Source of the DNA: a virus
DNA length: 64,000 nucleotides
Virus record (IMG/VR): IMGVR_UViG_3300045412_000261
Location: 1-64,000 of that record
Direction: 5' to 3' (one strand)
In this document: piece by piece, positions 40,540-49,060 of the stretch
Layout of the letters: each line of letters starts with the position of its first letter
How positions within the stretch are numbered: position 1 is the first letter of the stretch
Program-made: the position numbers and the translations under genes
Notes under the pieces: generated by a model
Databases searched by the model: none
The model's input: only the letters and a program-made list of their open reading frames with translations
Told to the model about the DNA's origin: nothing

Positions 40540-41384
40540 TATCCAAAAAAGTTTGATGCTACTTGAGGTTTTCTTTTTCCTATATACCCTATTTCCATTG
40601 AAACATTTGTAATCATTGGAAGTTCTTTTTCTTCATCCCATACTATAGAAGCATTGTCCCATTCAAATGTTAAACCTTTAATATAACCCATTTCATTGGT
40701 ATATAGTTTTCCTATATTAAATCTAACGTAAGATCCTACATAAGGCCCTCTATAAACAGGTAAAGAAAGTTTAGATAATTCATTAAGTTTTACTAATGTA
40801 GTGTCTATACTAATTCCAGAGGTAATTTCAGGATATGTTATATTAGCTTGTCGAGTAGATAAGGAAGATACTTTAGAATAATCCGTTAAATTTGTAGCTA
40901 CGTCTCTTGTAGTATATTCAGTGCCTGAAGATCTTTGAATAGCGCCTCCTATAATTTTATCAGATAATTTGTTTACAGAAGGGTCCGATAGAATCCTAGA
41001 AGACTCAATACCCGGTAATCGTCTATTAGATGAATTAGAAACTAAAGTTGTATCTAGTTGTTCTTCAAATAAATTTCGTCTAGGATTAGTCTCGCTCTCT
41101 ACTGCGACTGCGAAAGATAAAGATATAGTCCTAGTAAAACTCCGATATAATATTTTTGGATCCGCTCTTCCTATATCAAGCCTTTCATCCCATTCAGGAG
41201 ATGATGAATCAGATATATTATTAATATACGCTAATAAATCTATTACAGGCCCTTCCCCTAAATTTCCAGCAGATATTCTTTGGAATGAAAATTTAAAAGG
41301 TTTTTGTCTATCCCTAATACTTAAACTTCCTTGTCCAGCGAGTGTATTAGTAATAGCTTTAAAATCTAAATTATTTGATGGCAT
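40539..41384 (-). CDS. Baseplate / tube-initiator protein (gp48/gp54 position)
   Basis: A 281-residue protein. FKFSFQRISAGNLGEGPVID, followed by a RSFTRTISLSFAVAVES strand, and the later VRFNIGKLYTNEMGYIKGLT then FEWDNASIVWDEEKELPMIT, resemble the beta-barrel tube-like domains of baseplate proteins that start the tail tube (gp48/gp54 in T4). It ends with SMEIGYIGKRKPQVA. It directly follows the tape measure gene, and its start overlaps no neighbour. Which T4 protein it replaces cannot be settled by eye. Confidence 0.6.
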   Translation of the reverse strand: MPSNNLDFKAITNTLAGQGSLSIRDRQKPFKFSFQRISAGNLGEGPVIDLLAYINNISDSSSPEWDERLDIGRADPKILYRSFTRTISLSFAVAVESETNPRRNLFEEQLDTTLVSNSSNRRLPGIESSRILSDPSVNKLSDKIIGGAIQRSSGTEYTTRDVATNLTDYSKVSSLSTRQANITYPEITSGISIDTTLVKLNELSKLSLPVYRGPYVGSYVRFNIGKLYTNEMGYIKGLTFEWDNASIVWDEEKELPMITNVSMEIGYIGKRKPQVASNFFG

Positions 41385-41393
41385 GGTTATTTT

Positions 41394-44300
41394 TTATGGT
41401 GAACTTTCTTTTCTAATATAATTTTTAGTCTGTCTTCTTCCTTCATCAGTAAAGAAAGCAACAGCAGGTTGATTTATTTTTTCTCTAATTGATTCTAATA
41501 TTTTTAATTGTTGTTGCATTAATTCTTTATGAGCTTTTTCCTTTTCTATATTTTTTTCTTTTACTGAATTCATTAATGCTGTAGCTTCTAAACTTTTACT
41601 TACGCTATTAACCATTACTGATTCTCTAGCCATGCTTGTCGTACCATAATTAGGAGTGATTCCGGATAATCTAGTTGACATTGATTTAAAAGTTGTGGGA
41701 GTCATATCAACCATAGAAGTTTCTACAGGAGTTCCCGTAGCTTTAGGTTTATTTAAAGAAGTTGAAATACCCCCGCCACCACTCATTCCATTCATTCCAG
41801 CGTACATAAATGGCTGTGCTGTAAAAGAACTTGATTTATTTTTATCGAAATGAGAATCTATTATTTTAGTTGTAGCAAGATATCCCGCCGTGCCTCCAAT
41901 TAAACCTCCGATAGCAGCTCCTATAGGACCTAGAAAAGCGCCCATAGCGGCTCCACTAACAGCTCCGCCAGCAATGGCTCCTAATGCTCCCCCTACAGAA
42001 GTTGTTGCTGCTTGTTTAGTAGATTGCCCTTCTTTTTTCCTTTGCGCATAATCAAAAACTGCGCTAGCGGCAGCCATAACACCTCCTATTTTAGCAATAG
42101 AACTAGGCTTTATATTCTTTATAAAAGACTTCACTTTAGAAAACCTTGATGAACCCGTTTTACCCGTGACATTAGCTCCACTAGCGTTATCTAGTATAGT
42201 GGATGCTACACTTCCAGTGCCTCCTCCAATAGTTCCTCCTACAATCTTAACATACATGGGATTAGATTTAGAACCAAGAGTACCTGATATTGCGTCCAAA
42301 CCTCCTCTAGCTTTTCCTACTGCTTCTCCAATTTTACCTCCAATTTTACCTCTTATAGTTTTGAGCAGCAATCCTCCCATTACACTACTCATAGCTATTG
42401 CCATACTTGCGTCTAATCCTGGGGTATTAGAAGTTCCATCTTGTTTTTCTTGAGTGCCAGTAAATTTACTATATACTTTTCCGGGAAATCCTGCTACAGC
42501 TTTTATACCTCCAGCAACAATATTGATAGCCCAAGCCATATAATCAATGATAGGAACAATAGCTTCTAATATAGGTAATAAAGATGATTTAAATGCTACG
42601 CTTACTTTTTCTATTGCCGTATTGAATCTTTCGGCAGCCATTACTTTCTTAGTTTCTATCTTATACAATTCTACATCTTTTCCCGCCACTTTATCTAAAT
42701 AATCGCTATTTCTCATTGCAGCGTCTAAAGATTCGGCATCTTTTAATCCAATCTTTTCTCTTAAATACAAACTTTTTTCTAATTCAGATACTTCCATTCC
42801 AACAGCATTTGCCATGAGTTGTCTCTTAGCAAAATCCATGTTTTGAAATTCATCATAACCTCCCATTGTATCCATCATTTGTGTCATAGCTCCGGCAATG
42901 TCATCTTGTAAAAGCAATTCTCTAGCTTTTCCAATATTAACATGTCTTCCTAATGCTACTGATGCTTCAACTTCTGCTACGATGCTTTGCTCAAATGACA
43001 ATAAATGTTGTGTCATTTTAGCCGCTTTTTGAAAATTTAATCCTAATGCTTTTACTTGCAGATTAGTTTCTATTAAATTTCTATGAGCTGATTTAGAATG
43101 TTTATTGATGTTAGAAAAATATTTTGATGCAAATTCAGCATTTTGAGCTATATCATCTACTATTGATTGAGGAGAAAATCCTTTTTTATCTGCGAGCTCT
43201 AGTGCAGCAGCCATAAGATTACTAGCCTCTTTGTCGCTTCCTCCTTTCATTCTTAAATTTTCATAGAATGCACCGGCTGATTCCACAGACAATCCTATGT
43301 TTTTTGCATTATCGGCTACACTAGCTAATGCTTTATCATTTGTTTGTAATAATATGCCTGAATCTCCTAAAATGCCTTTTTGAACATCTCTGACATCTCT
43401 AAGACTGGCGTACATGTTATCATATTGAGTTTGAGCATTCATTGCATTCTTAAACATATCGTAAGATTGCATATTGGATGTTCCTAACTCTGCTGATATT
43501 TCTTTTATTTTACTATTTAACCTATTTGCTGCTCCTAATATTCCTATAAATGCAGTTGTTAATCCTGCCATGATTACAGTAAAAGGAGAGACTTTGAACA
43601 TTGCACTAATTGATGCCATCATCCCTTTGAAAGAACTTCCCGTTTTGGCGTAAACTTCATCAAATTTCTCATATCCCGCTTTCAAGGTATCTAAAGCTGT
43701 TTTTTTAGCTTTTGCTTGAGCGCTGTTAAAGATTGGGAAGAATGAATTCAACTTATCATACAAGAAAGTTACTTCTTGTTTACTATCTTTGTATATCCCC
43801 TGCAACCTTTTCCTAAATGGGTCTGACAGTAGGTCATTGCTTTTTTGTCTTTTTGCATCTTTTTCTTCTTTTCTTTTTCTTTTTTCCTCCTCTTTAGCTG
43901 CTTTTTCTATACTTTCTGGTGAGTTAGGATCTGCTACTCTCTTTTTTTCTTTTTCAGCATCTTTTTTCTTTTTATTCGCTTCTGTCTGTGCTTTTTTTAT
44001 CCTAGCTTCTTGCATTTTAGCTAAATTCTCATTGCTTTCTCTACTTTTTCTTAATTCTTCTGCTAATTTATCCATATCTCCTTTTCCTCCACCTCCGGGA
44101 AGACCCCCTAGTTCATCTTTAAGTAACTTTAAAACTGATGGATCTATTGCAACTAATGTTACATTAAACGAAGGAGAAGCGGAATAATAGTCTAATGCTT
44201 TTTTCATTGCTTCATAAACTGTATTTCCTATCCTATCTATTGTCGAATCACTGAATTCTGATGGTTTACTCATCGGAGAATTAGAAAATTGACTAAAAGC

Positions 44301-45593
44301 TCTAGAGGCTCCCTTGAATACCGCCTCTTCGATTATTTTAAGCATTTCATCTGATACCTCTCCGGGAGAAGCTGTTTTTCCTATATTTATTTCTGGTGCA
44401 GTATTTATCGGTGAGGAGCTGCCTGTACCTCTACCACCGCCTTTACTACCACCACCTGGTGTAATTTCTCTTCTACTTTTTCCACCTCCACCACTTCCGA
44501 CTTTTTCCGAGGATGATGCAACTACGTCGGGAACCGTATTGGGAACAACTTCTGCGGGTGATGATGCAACTACGTCGGGAACCGTATTGGGAACAACTTC
44601 TGCGGGTGATGATGCAACTACGTCGGGAACCGTATTGGGAACAACTTCTGCGGGTGATGATGCAACTACGTCGGGAACCGTATTGGGAACAACTTCTGCT
44701 AGTGATGACAATTTTTTATTTAGATAATAATCTGATAACTTTTGAGCACTCATTTTAGTGATTTGGCTCGTGCTTAAACCTGTAAATTTTTCTATATCTT
44801 TAGATAAAGGAGCTGGATTTCCACCGGCATCTATAGATGTTTGAGAACCGTGAGAATATGTAATCATTTGTCCAGCTACATCTATCGGTAAAGTATCAGG
44901 AATTGGACTTTGATTTATAAAAGTTGATATTAAATTAGCTCTTGCTTCACGCCTTTCCTTATCTATGGCAGTCTTTGATTTATAAGTACCAAGTGCATGA
45001 GATTTTAAAAGACTGCTTAAACTACTTTGAGATTTACTATCTAATTTATTTCTTGCTTCGTTTATAGAACTTACATTTTCTCCTAGTTTTTCAATAATTA
45101 CATTTCTATTATTTTCTAAGTATTTATGATCTTCCTGATTTATTATATTTCCTTGTAAATCTCTTTGTATAAGAGTATATTGCCCTGATCTATATCTAGA
45201 CAATATATATTGACTATTAACAAAAATAATATTTATATTTTCTAAAATCTTGTTTACTCTTTCCTCTACACTAGAAGGATCATTCTCCACTGCTAATGCT
45301 AATGCGTCTAACGAAGATTTAATCTTATTATTGGCAGTACCCAATAATATATCGAGATTATCCTTTGCCTTTTTGTATTTATCTACCTCTTTTTTTCTAG
45401 CATCATATAAAACTTGTAATTTATTTCTTTTTGCTTCAATTCTAGGACCTGTTTTGGCATCTGCTATTAATTTATCTAATTCTGCTAAATCTTCTTTTGT
45501 TATTATAGCTAATTTCTCCTCTGCATTAGTTAAATGAGTTTTTAAACTTTTTAAAGTTTCGTTTAATGCTTTTATAATACTGCTTAAAGTCAT
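41394..45593 (-). CDS. Tail tape measure protein
   Basis: A 1399-residue protein, the longest in the window. Residues 1-290 are coiled coil (KSLKTHLTNAEEKLA). Residues about 297-360 contain four copies of SSPAEVVPNTVPDVVA. A Gly/Ser-rich linker (about 365-400) follows. Residues about 520-660 are a Lys/Glu coiled coil, then FTVIMAGLTTAFIGILGAA (a hydrophobic segment). The conserved tape-measure-type helical region (SNMQSYDMFKNAMNAQTQYD on) comes next, then further hydrophobic segments (GALGAIAGGAVSGAAMGAFL). It sets tail length and is ejected at infection. The place after the gp26/gp51-type chaperones and before baseplate genes is classic. It is much longer than T4 gp29, so the tail should be long, but the repeat and linker are disordered, so length cannot be scaled directly. 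Confidence 0.9.
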   Translation of the reverse strand: MTLSSIIKALNETLKSLKTHLTNAEEKLAIITKEDLAELDKLIADAKTGPRIEAKRNKLQVLYDARKKEVDKYKKAKDNLDILLGTANNKIKSSLDALALAVENDPSSVEERVNKILENINIIFVNSQYILSRYRSGQYTLIQRDLQGNIINQEDHKYLENNRNVIIEKLGENVSSINEARNKLDSKSQSSLSSLLKSHALGTYKSKTAIDKERREARANLISTFINQSPIPDTLPIDVAGQMITYSHGSQTSIDAGGNPAPLSKDIEKFTGLSTSQITKMSAQKLSDYYLNKKLSSLAEVVPNTVPDVVASSPAEVVPNTVPDVVASSPAEVVPNTVPDVVASSPAEVVPNTVPDVVASSSEKVGSGGGGKSRREITPGGGSKGGGRGTGSSSPINTAPEINIGKTASPGEVSDEMLKIIEEAVFKGASRAFSQFSNSPMSKPSEFSDSTIDRIGNTVYEAMKKALDYYSASPSFNVTLVAIDPSVLKLLKDELGGLPGGGGKGDMDKLAEELRKSRESNENLAKMQEARIKKAQTEANKKKKDAEKEKKRVADPNSPESIEKAAKEEEKRKRKEEKDAKRQKSNDLLSDPFRKRLQGIYKDSKQEVTFLYDKLNSFFPIFNSAQAKAKKTALDTLKAGYEKFDEVYAKTGSSFKGMMASISAMFKVSPFTVIMAGLTTAFIGILGAANRLNSKIKEISAELGTSNMQSYDMFKNAMNAQTQYDNMYASLRDVRDVQKGILGDSGILLQTNDKALASVADNAKNIGLSVESAGAFYENLRMKGGSDKEASNLMAAALELADKKGFSPQSIVDDIAQNAEFASKYFSNINKHSKSAHRNLIETNLQVKALGLNFQKAAKMTQHLLSFEQSIVAEVEASVALGRHVNIGKARELLLQDDIAGAMTQMMDTMGGYDEFQNMDFAKRQLMANAVGMEVSELEKSLYLREKIGLKDAESLDAAMRNSDYLDKVAGKDVELYKIETKKVMAAERFNTAIEKVSVAFKSSLLPILEAIVPIIDYMAWAINIVAGGIKAVAGFPGKVYSKFTGTQEKQDGTSNTPGLDASMAIAMSSVMGGLLLKTIRGKIGGKIGEAVGKARGGLDAISGTLGSKSNPMYVKIVGGTIGGGTGSVASTILDNASGANVTGKTGSSRFSKVKSFIKNIKPSSIAKIGGVMAAASAVFDYAQRKKEGQSTKQAATTSVGGALGAIAGGAVSGAAMGAFLGPIGAAIGGLIGGTAGYLATTKIIDSHFDKNKSSSFTAQPFMYAGMNGMSGGGGISTSLNKPKATGTPVETSMVDMTPTTFKSMSTRLSGITPNYGTTSMARESVMVNSVSKSLEATALMNSVKEKNIEKEKAHKELMQQQLKILESIREKINQPAVAFFTDEGRRQTKNYIRKESSP
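44512..44703 (-). repeat. Four tandem 48-bp repeats in the tape measure gene
   Basis: The unit starting GATGATGCAACTACGTCGGG at 44512 repeats exactly every 48 bp four times, with the last copy differing only near its end (CTAGT in place of CGGGT). It encodes a 16-residue Pro/Val-rich peptide in the tape measure protein, in frame. Near-identity of copies suggests recent slippage or recombination. Confidence 0.97.
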
Positions 45594-45604
45594 TATATTT
45601 CAAT

Positions 45605-45628
45605 TATTTATAGTATGAATTATTTATA
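45605..45628 (-). promoter_or_regulatory. Two TATAAATA sequences before the tape measure gene
   Basis: TATAAATA occurs on the minus strand at 45605-45612 and 45621-45628, 12 and 28 nt before the tape measure ATG (45593). TATAAATA is the T4 late promoter -10 motif. A late promoter here is plausible, but AT-rich DNA gives chance hits and no gp55-type sigma is visible in the window. Confidence 0.35.
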
Positions 45629-45877
45629 CTTTTTAAAATGTTTATTATTGGAATCAGCATCATGTTTTAATGATTGTAAACGTTGTAATCTTTGAGCTCT
45701 TAATTTTTTTAATTTCTCATCTTCTTTTGCAGCATTATACATTCTACCTACCATCTTTAATTGTGCAGGAATGGCTAATAATGAAAAAAGGGAGGAGAGA
45801 ATCCCCTCCCGAATTTCTTTCATTCTACTATCTTGATTTTTTGGATGCTTTTTTATTGGCTTCATTTCGTTCTTCAT
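45620..45877 (-). CDS. Hypothetical protein, possibly a non-gene overlying a terminator
   Basis: An 85-residue frame, basic and helical, overlapping the gp51-like gene by 50 nt and ending 26 nt before the tape measure start. A strong terminator hairpin (45784-45810) lies within it, coding for residues around REGILSS. A second ATG at 45754, beyond the hairpin, would give 44 residues (MVGRMYNAAKEDEKLK...), mostly a coiled coil. Either this short form is real, or transcription reads through. Treat as uncertain. Confidence 0.35.
   Translation of the reverse strand: MKNEMKPIKKHPKNQDSRMKEIREGILSSLFSLLAIPAQLKMVGRMYNAAKEDEKLKKLRAQRLQRLQSLKHDADSNNKHFKKYK
45784..45810 (-). terminator. Terminator-like hairpin after the gp51-like gene
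   Basis: Read leftward: GGGAGGGGA-TTC-TCTCCTCCC, a 9-bp stem with one G-U wobble (complement of 45790-45810), followed by six T (complement of 45784-45789). It lies 18 nt past the gp51-like stop codon and ahead of the tape measure gene, inside the 45620-45877 frame. It has the shape of a Rho-independent terminator and could set chaperone versus tape measure expression. Confidence 0.75.
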
Positions 45878-46034
45878 ACGCTTGTTGTAATCTATTGTAA
45901 AAGAATTTTCTAATAAATATAGGCATGTCCATCAAATCATTGTATGTAAATCCTTTTCCATAATGAATTAATTGAAAAATTTCTTCATATATGTACTGCC
46001 TATCTCTCGAGGTCAGGCCAAAAAAATCTTTCAT
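45828..46034 (-). CDS. gp51: gp51-like baseplate/tail assembly chaperone
   Basis: A 68-residue protein. YIYEEIFQLIHYGKGFTYND then LMDMPIFIRKFFYNRL is the conserved block of T4 gp51 and related small tail assembly proteins (GF..D..xMP..lRrFY). T4 gp51 is needed for hub assembly and is not part of the finished virion. Its ATG lies within the end of the gp26-like gene in a different frame (35-nt overlap), and a run of seven T in the overlap would allow a fused product by a +1 or -2 shift. Confidence 0.75.
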   Translation of the reverse strand: MKDFFGLTSRDRQYIYEEIFQLIHYGKGFTYNDLMDMPIFIRKFFYNRLQQAYEERNEANKKASKKSR

Positions 46035-46845
46035 CGAAAACCATTGGAGCGCGAAATGGCTCCCCGGTATACCGGTCTATTACTTCTACGTTAAAATCAA
46101 CATCAGGTTGAATTTTACTAATAAATGATCTAATGGCTCTGCTGTCTGCTGCTAATAAATCAGTGTCAATATAATGTCTAATTGCTACTAAATCCATATT
46201 TCCATCAAGCGCTACAATCATGTATTTTAATCTTAATGTTAAAAGACCTGGATCCTTTCCTACTTTTTCATAAGATTTAACAATAGCGTCTATTTCTTTA
46301 TCTTCTTTCCCTGTTAACAATTTAACATGTGCTTCTTTTTTTGATTTAGGAAGGATGAGTTTAAATAAATTACTATTCTTTGTAACTAGTACGGACTCGT
46401 CAATCGGCTTGGGTTTTAAGTCGCTCAAGTTAATTGTCGTATCTTGCGTATTACCTGATGGAGTAGTTACTTGGATAACATATTCATCGCCATAAGCTGC
46501 AATTCTAGACGCAATCATAATAGCATTCTTATCTCCAACTAACAAATCATCCCAATCAATCTCTGATACAAGCAAGTTTCTAAACATCCTCTCAATGGCT
46601 GTTCCTTGCATTATATAATTCTGATTGGTTAAAATATCCTCATCTTTGGCAGTCATGTATCTTAATTCTACTTGACCAGATGATAACGGATTATCTTTAG
46701 GATAAAAAAGACCTCTGGATGGTAAATCTACAATTAAGGTAGTTTGATTAGTTCCTTGAGGGACAGTTGGAATAACCGGGGTAGGAATTTCCATGCCGTC
46801 TTCACTAGGACTTTGATTAAATGTAACTTCTCTGTCTGGTTTCAT
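46000..46845 (-). CDS. gp26: gp26-like baseplate assembly protein (T4_baseplate family)
   Basis: A 281-residue protein. DLPSRGLFYPKDNPLSSGQV then ELRYMTAKDEDILTN is the hallmark of the T4 gp26 family (also found in many myoviruses as a tail assembly chaperone). A region about 95-200 and a helical end (DSRAIRSFISKIQPDVDFNV) follow. T4 gp26 and gp51 take part in hub assembly. The C-terminus overlaps the gp51-like gene. It is positioned between the tube genes and the tape measure, where G/GT-type chaperones lie in other phages. Confidence 0.85.
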   Translation of the reverse strand: MKPDREVTFNQSPSEDGMEIPTPVIPTVPQGTNQTTLIVDLPSRGLFYPKDNPLSSGQVELRYMTAKDEDILTNQNYIMQGTAIERMFRNLLVSEIDWDDLLVGDKNAIMIASRIAAYGDEYVIQVTTPSGNTQDTTINLSDLKPKPIDESVLVTKNSNLFKLILPKSKKEAHVKLLTGKEDKEIDAIVKSYEKVGKDPGLLTLRLKYMIVALDGNMDLVAIRHYIDTDLLAADSRAIRSFISKIQPDVDFNVEVIDRYTGEPFRAPMVFDERFFWPDLER

Positions 46846-46883
46846 AATATTTATGGTTATTTAATTTTATTTTTTAAATGTTT

Positions 46884-47654
46884 TTATCTTGCAAAAACTC
46901 TGATGGATGGAGCTTTTGCAGTAAGAGAATTTACAGAACTAGGTAAAGAATTTCTGTTAATTTCATTAAAAGTTTCTCCATTATTGTACGGAATAATCTT
47001 TTTAGCGTTAGCATCTTTTATTAACGCATAATCATACGTAATTGTTACAGATACTGTAGATAAAGAATCGTCTGACATATCTAATTCTCCCCATTTAACT
47101 GCTGACACATAAGCCCCATGTATTTCCCATCTCTCCGATTGCACATTAGTTCTAGGCATTAATGTTTCTAAAATTAATGTTTTTTTGTAGGTTTCTAAAG
47201 CATATTCTTCACCTTTTACATAATTAGAATGTGTATTCATTATCCATTCATATACTAAAACGGAGGAATCATTCTTTACGTCTTCTGAACTTGACAGAGG
47301 GTCAACCAATGGATTATTTGAAGCTCTAGGAGAAAATCTATGAGCTGCAACAGGATCATATAACACTATTTCTATAGGGTCCCAAGTTATTTTACCTTTA
47401 AAGTTAGTTTTTGTATTTATATATTGTAACTCTATATTTTCATAGTTAAATCCTGGTTTAGTTACGGACTTTACTAGATATGTTGGTATGTATATTCCTT
47501 GAACATCTAAATAAAGTACAAATCTATTTTTTAATTTAGGTTCAAAATAAGCGAAAGGTCTATATTGAGTATATTCGGACGCTCCAGTCATTATCATTTC
47601 GGTATTTGATAAGACTTCTTTTTTATCTCTAAATATGGGCGTAGATTTAGCCAT
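46884..47654 (-). CDS. gp19: Tail tube protein, gp19-like paralogue 3
   Basis: A 256-residue protein. FAYFEPKLKNRFVLYLDVQG, QYINTKTNFKGKITWDPIEI then VLYDP, and VKWGELDMSDDSLSTVSVTI then TYDYA match the gp19 tube fold seen in the two neighbouring paralogues. It has an N-terminal 30-residue extension, a long insertion in the middle (RASNNPLVDPLSSSED), and a C-terminal tail. It is the most diverged of three tandem copies and may be a minor tube or tail-terminator variant. A TATTTATT motif lies 10 nt before the ATG. Confidence 0.8.
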   Translation of the reverse strand: MAKSTPIFRDKKEVLSNTEMIMTGASEYTQYRPFAYFEPKLKNRFVLYLDVQGIYIPTYLVKSVTKPGFNYENIELQYINTKTNFKGKITWDPIEIVLYDPVAAHRFSPRASNNPLVDPLSSSEDVKNDSSVLVYEWIMNTHSNYVKGEEYALETYKKTLILETLMPRTNVQSERWEIHGAYVSAVKWGELDMSDDSLSTVSVTITYDYALIKDANAKKIIPYNNGETFNEINRNSLPSSVNSLTAKAPSIRVFAR

Positions 47655-47664
47655 TTTTCTTTAT

Positions 47665-47672
47665 AATAAATA
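47665..47672 (-). promoter_or_regulatory. TATTTATT motif 10 nt upstream of a tube gene
   Basis: On the minus strand ATATTTATTATAAAGAAAA precedes ATG 47654. It is near-identical in sequence and spacing to the element before phoH (56512-56519) and gp13 (53512-53519), which makes it a candidate late promoter or leader motif. Confidence 0.35.
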
Positions 47673-47707
47673 TGTCAGAAACGTAAAATTAATACAACAA
47701 TCAAAAA

Positions 47708-48409
47708 CTAGTTTCTCCCTCCGTTGCCTCCGAATAATCCACCTATTGCGCTTATTGCTGCATTGGATGCTGCCTGCGCTGCACCTTTTCCTATATTTAT
47801 GGCCGCGTCTTTTAATTGACTTCCTAAATTCGCCCCTCCTCCATCTAATCCAGGACCCTCCACATCTGGAAGTTTAACTTTACTCCCTCTTACCATAGCG
47901 TAATCGTACACTATTGTTCCCTCCATTAATAATAAATCATCACTAGACATATCAAATTCACCCCATTTAACAGAATCAAAAAATGCTCCCACTAATATGA
48001 AAGAATCCATGACATCTCCATGGGGTGATAAGGATCTTAGGTATAATGTTCTTTTATACTCATGTATAAAGCCATCTTCTCCAGGAGTTAATAAATTAAA
48101 AGATCCTCCTGTTGTGCCTGAATTATGGTGGTAATTGTTAATGTAATCGTGTAACATTTTAGCGCCATTATCTTCTATAGGGTCATAGAAACGTACTGTT
48201 ATAGGTTGCCATCTTGACTTACCCTTTACATGGAATTCAGTGTTAATATAATCTACCGTAACGTGATTATTTTCTAAAGTAGGTCTTTCGGCTGATTTTA
48301 TAGCATAAGTAGGGAAAAAAGGGCCGAAAGGATCCGCTTGCATATATAACTCAAAGCGCATTTGTTGCTTTGGGTTGAAATATTTAAAAGGTTTATGTGT
48401 AAATGCCAT
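47708..48409 (-). CDS. gp19: Tail tube protein, gp19-like paralogue 2
   Basis: A 233-residue protein, a close paralogue of 48468-49040: FKYFNPKQQMRFELYMQADP, VTVDYINTEFHVKGKSRWQP, LLTPGEDGFIHEYKRTL and VKWGEFDMSSDD are shared. It carries an extra Ala/Gly-rich tail (about 200-233, KGAAQAASNAAISAIGGLFG). It may be a tube-end or minor variant. It lies downstream of a hairpin at 48424-48451. Confidence 0.85.
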   Translation of the reverse strand: MAFTHKPFKYFNPKQQMRFELYMQADPFGPFFPTYAIKSAERPTLENNHVTVDYINTEFHVKGKSRWQPITVRFYDPIEDNGAKMLHDYINNYHHNSGTTGGSFNLLTPGEDGFIHEYKRTLYLRSLSPHGDVMDSFILVGAFFDSVKWGEFDMSSDDLLLMEGTIVYDYAMVRGSKVKLPDVEGPGLDGGGANLGSQLKDAAINIGKGAAQAASNAAISAIGGLFGGNGGRN

Positions 48410-48423
48410 GTATATTATATAAG

Positions 48424-48451
48424 CACAGGAGGAAATTGATTTCCCCCTGTG
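48424..48451 (-). terminator. Hairpin between two tube genes
   Basis: CACAGGAGGAAAT (48424-48436) and ATTTCCCCCTGTG (48439-48451) pair over 13 bp with one mismatch and a 2-nt spacer. No strong T-run follows on the minus strand (TTATATAAT), so it is an imperfect terminator. It may also stabilise or process the abundant first tube mRNA. Confidence 0.55.
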
Positions 48452-48467
48452 ATTTTATTAATCAGTT

Positions 48468-49040
48468 TTATGCGTCTACTTTACCTGTAACAACTACTTT
48501 ATTTTTAACAGGTTCCATAACTGCGTAATCATAAGTAATCGTTAAATCTAACATATTCAAGTCATCTGAAGACAAATCCATGTTACCCCATTTAGCATCT
48601 GCTACAAAAGAGCCATATAATGTGAATGTGTCTGCTACATCTCCATGAGGAGTAAGAGCTTGAAATGTTAAAGTCCTTTTATACTCGTGAATAAATCCAT
48701 CCTCGCCAGGAGTTAACAAACCAGGCGCTCTTCCAGCAGGAAGTTGGATTAATCCTGAATTGTGATGAAATAAACTTATCCAATCATGTAATAATTTAGC
48801 ACCATTAACTTCAATAGGATCATACAAAGTTACAGAAATATCCTGCCACCTGGATTTACCTTTTACTTTAAACTCTGTATTTACATAATCTACAGTTACA
48901 GGATTTTGATCTATAGAAGGTCTGTCTGCTGTTTTAACCATATAAGTAGGGATAGGTACTCCGACGTTAGTCAGGTAGAGTACATATCTCATCTGCTGTT
49001 TAGGGTTAAAATATTCAAATGGTTTATATTCGAATGCCAT
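48468..49040 (-). CDS. gp19: Tail tube protein, gp19-like (main copy)
   Basis: A 190-residue protein, the size of T4 gp19-class tube proteins. FEYFNPKQQMRYVLYLTNVG, VNTEFKVKGKSRWQDISVTL, LLTPGEDGFIHEYKRTLTFQ and AKWGNMDLSSDDLNMLDLTI then TYDYA are the fold markers. Directly after the sheath gene, as in T4, so probably the main tube subunit. Two paralogues follow it. Confidence 0.88.
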   Translation of the reverse strand: MAFEYKPFEYFNPKQQMRYVLYLTNVGVPIPTYMVKTADRPSIDQNPVTVDYVNTEFKVKGKSRWQDISVTLYDPIEVNGAKLLHDWISLFHHNSGLIQLPAGRAPGLLTPGEDGFIHEYKRTLTFQALTPHGDVADTFTLYGSFVADAKWGNMDLSSDDLNMLDLTITYDYAVMEPVKNKVVVTGKVDA

Positions 49041-49060
49041 TTTATATTATTTTATTTTGT

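Noticed and set aside
44512-44703. Tandem repeats considered as a CRISPR array
   Set aside because: The 48-bp units are contiguous with no spacers and stay in frame within a coding gene.
43789-44727. Two plus-strand frames of 132 and 137 codons, the second reading through the 48-bp repeats
   Set aside because: Both are antisense to the tape measure gene; Ser/Leu/Pro-rich and repeat-driven open frames are expected there.
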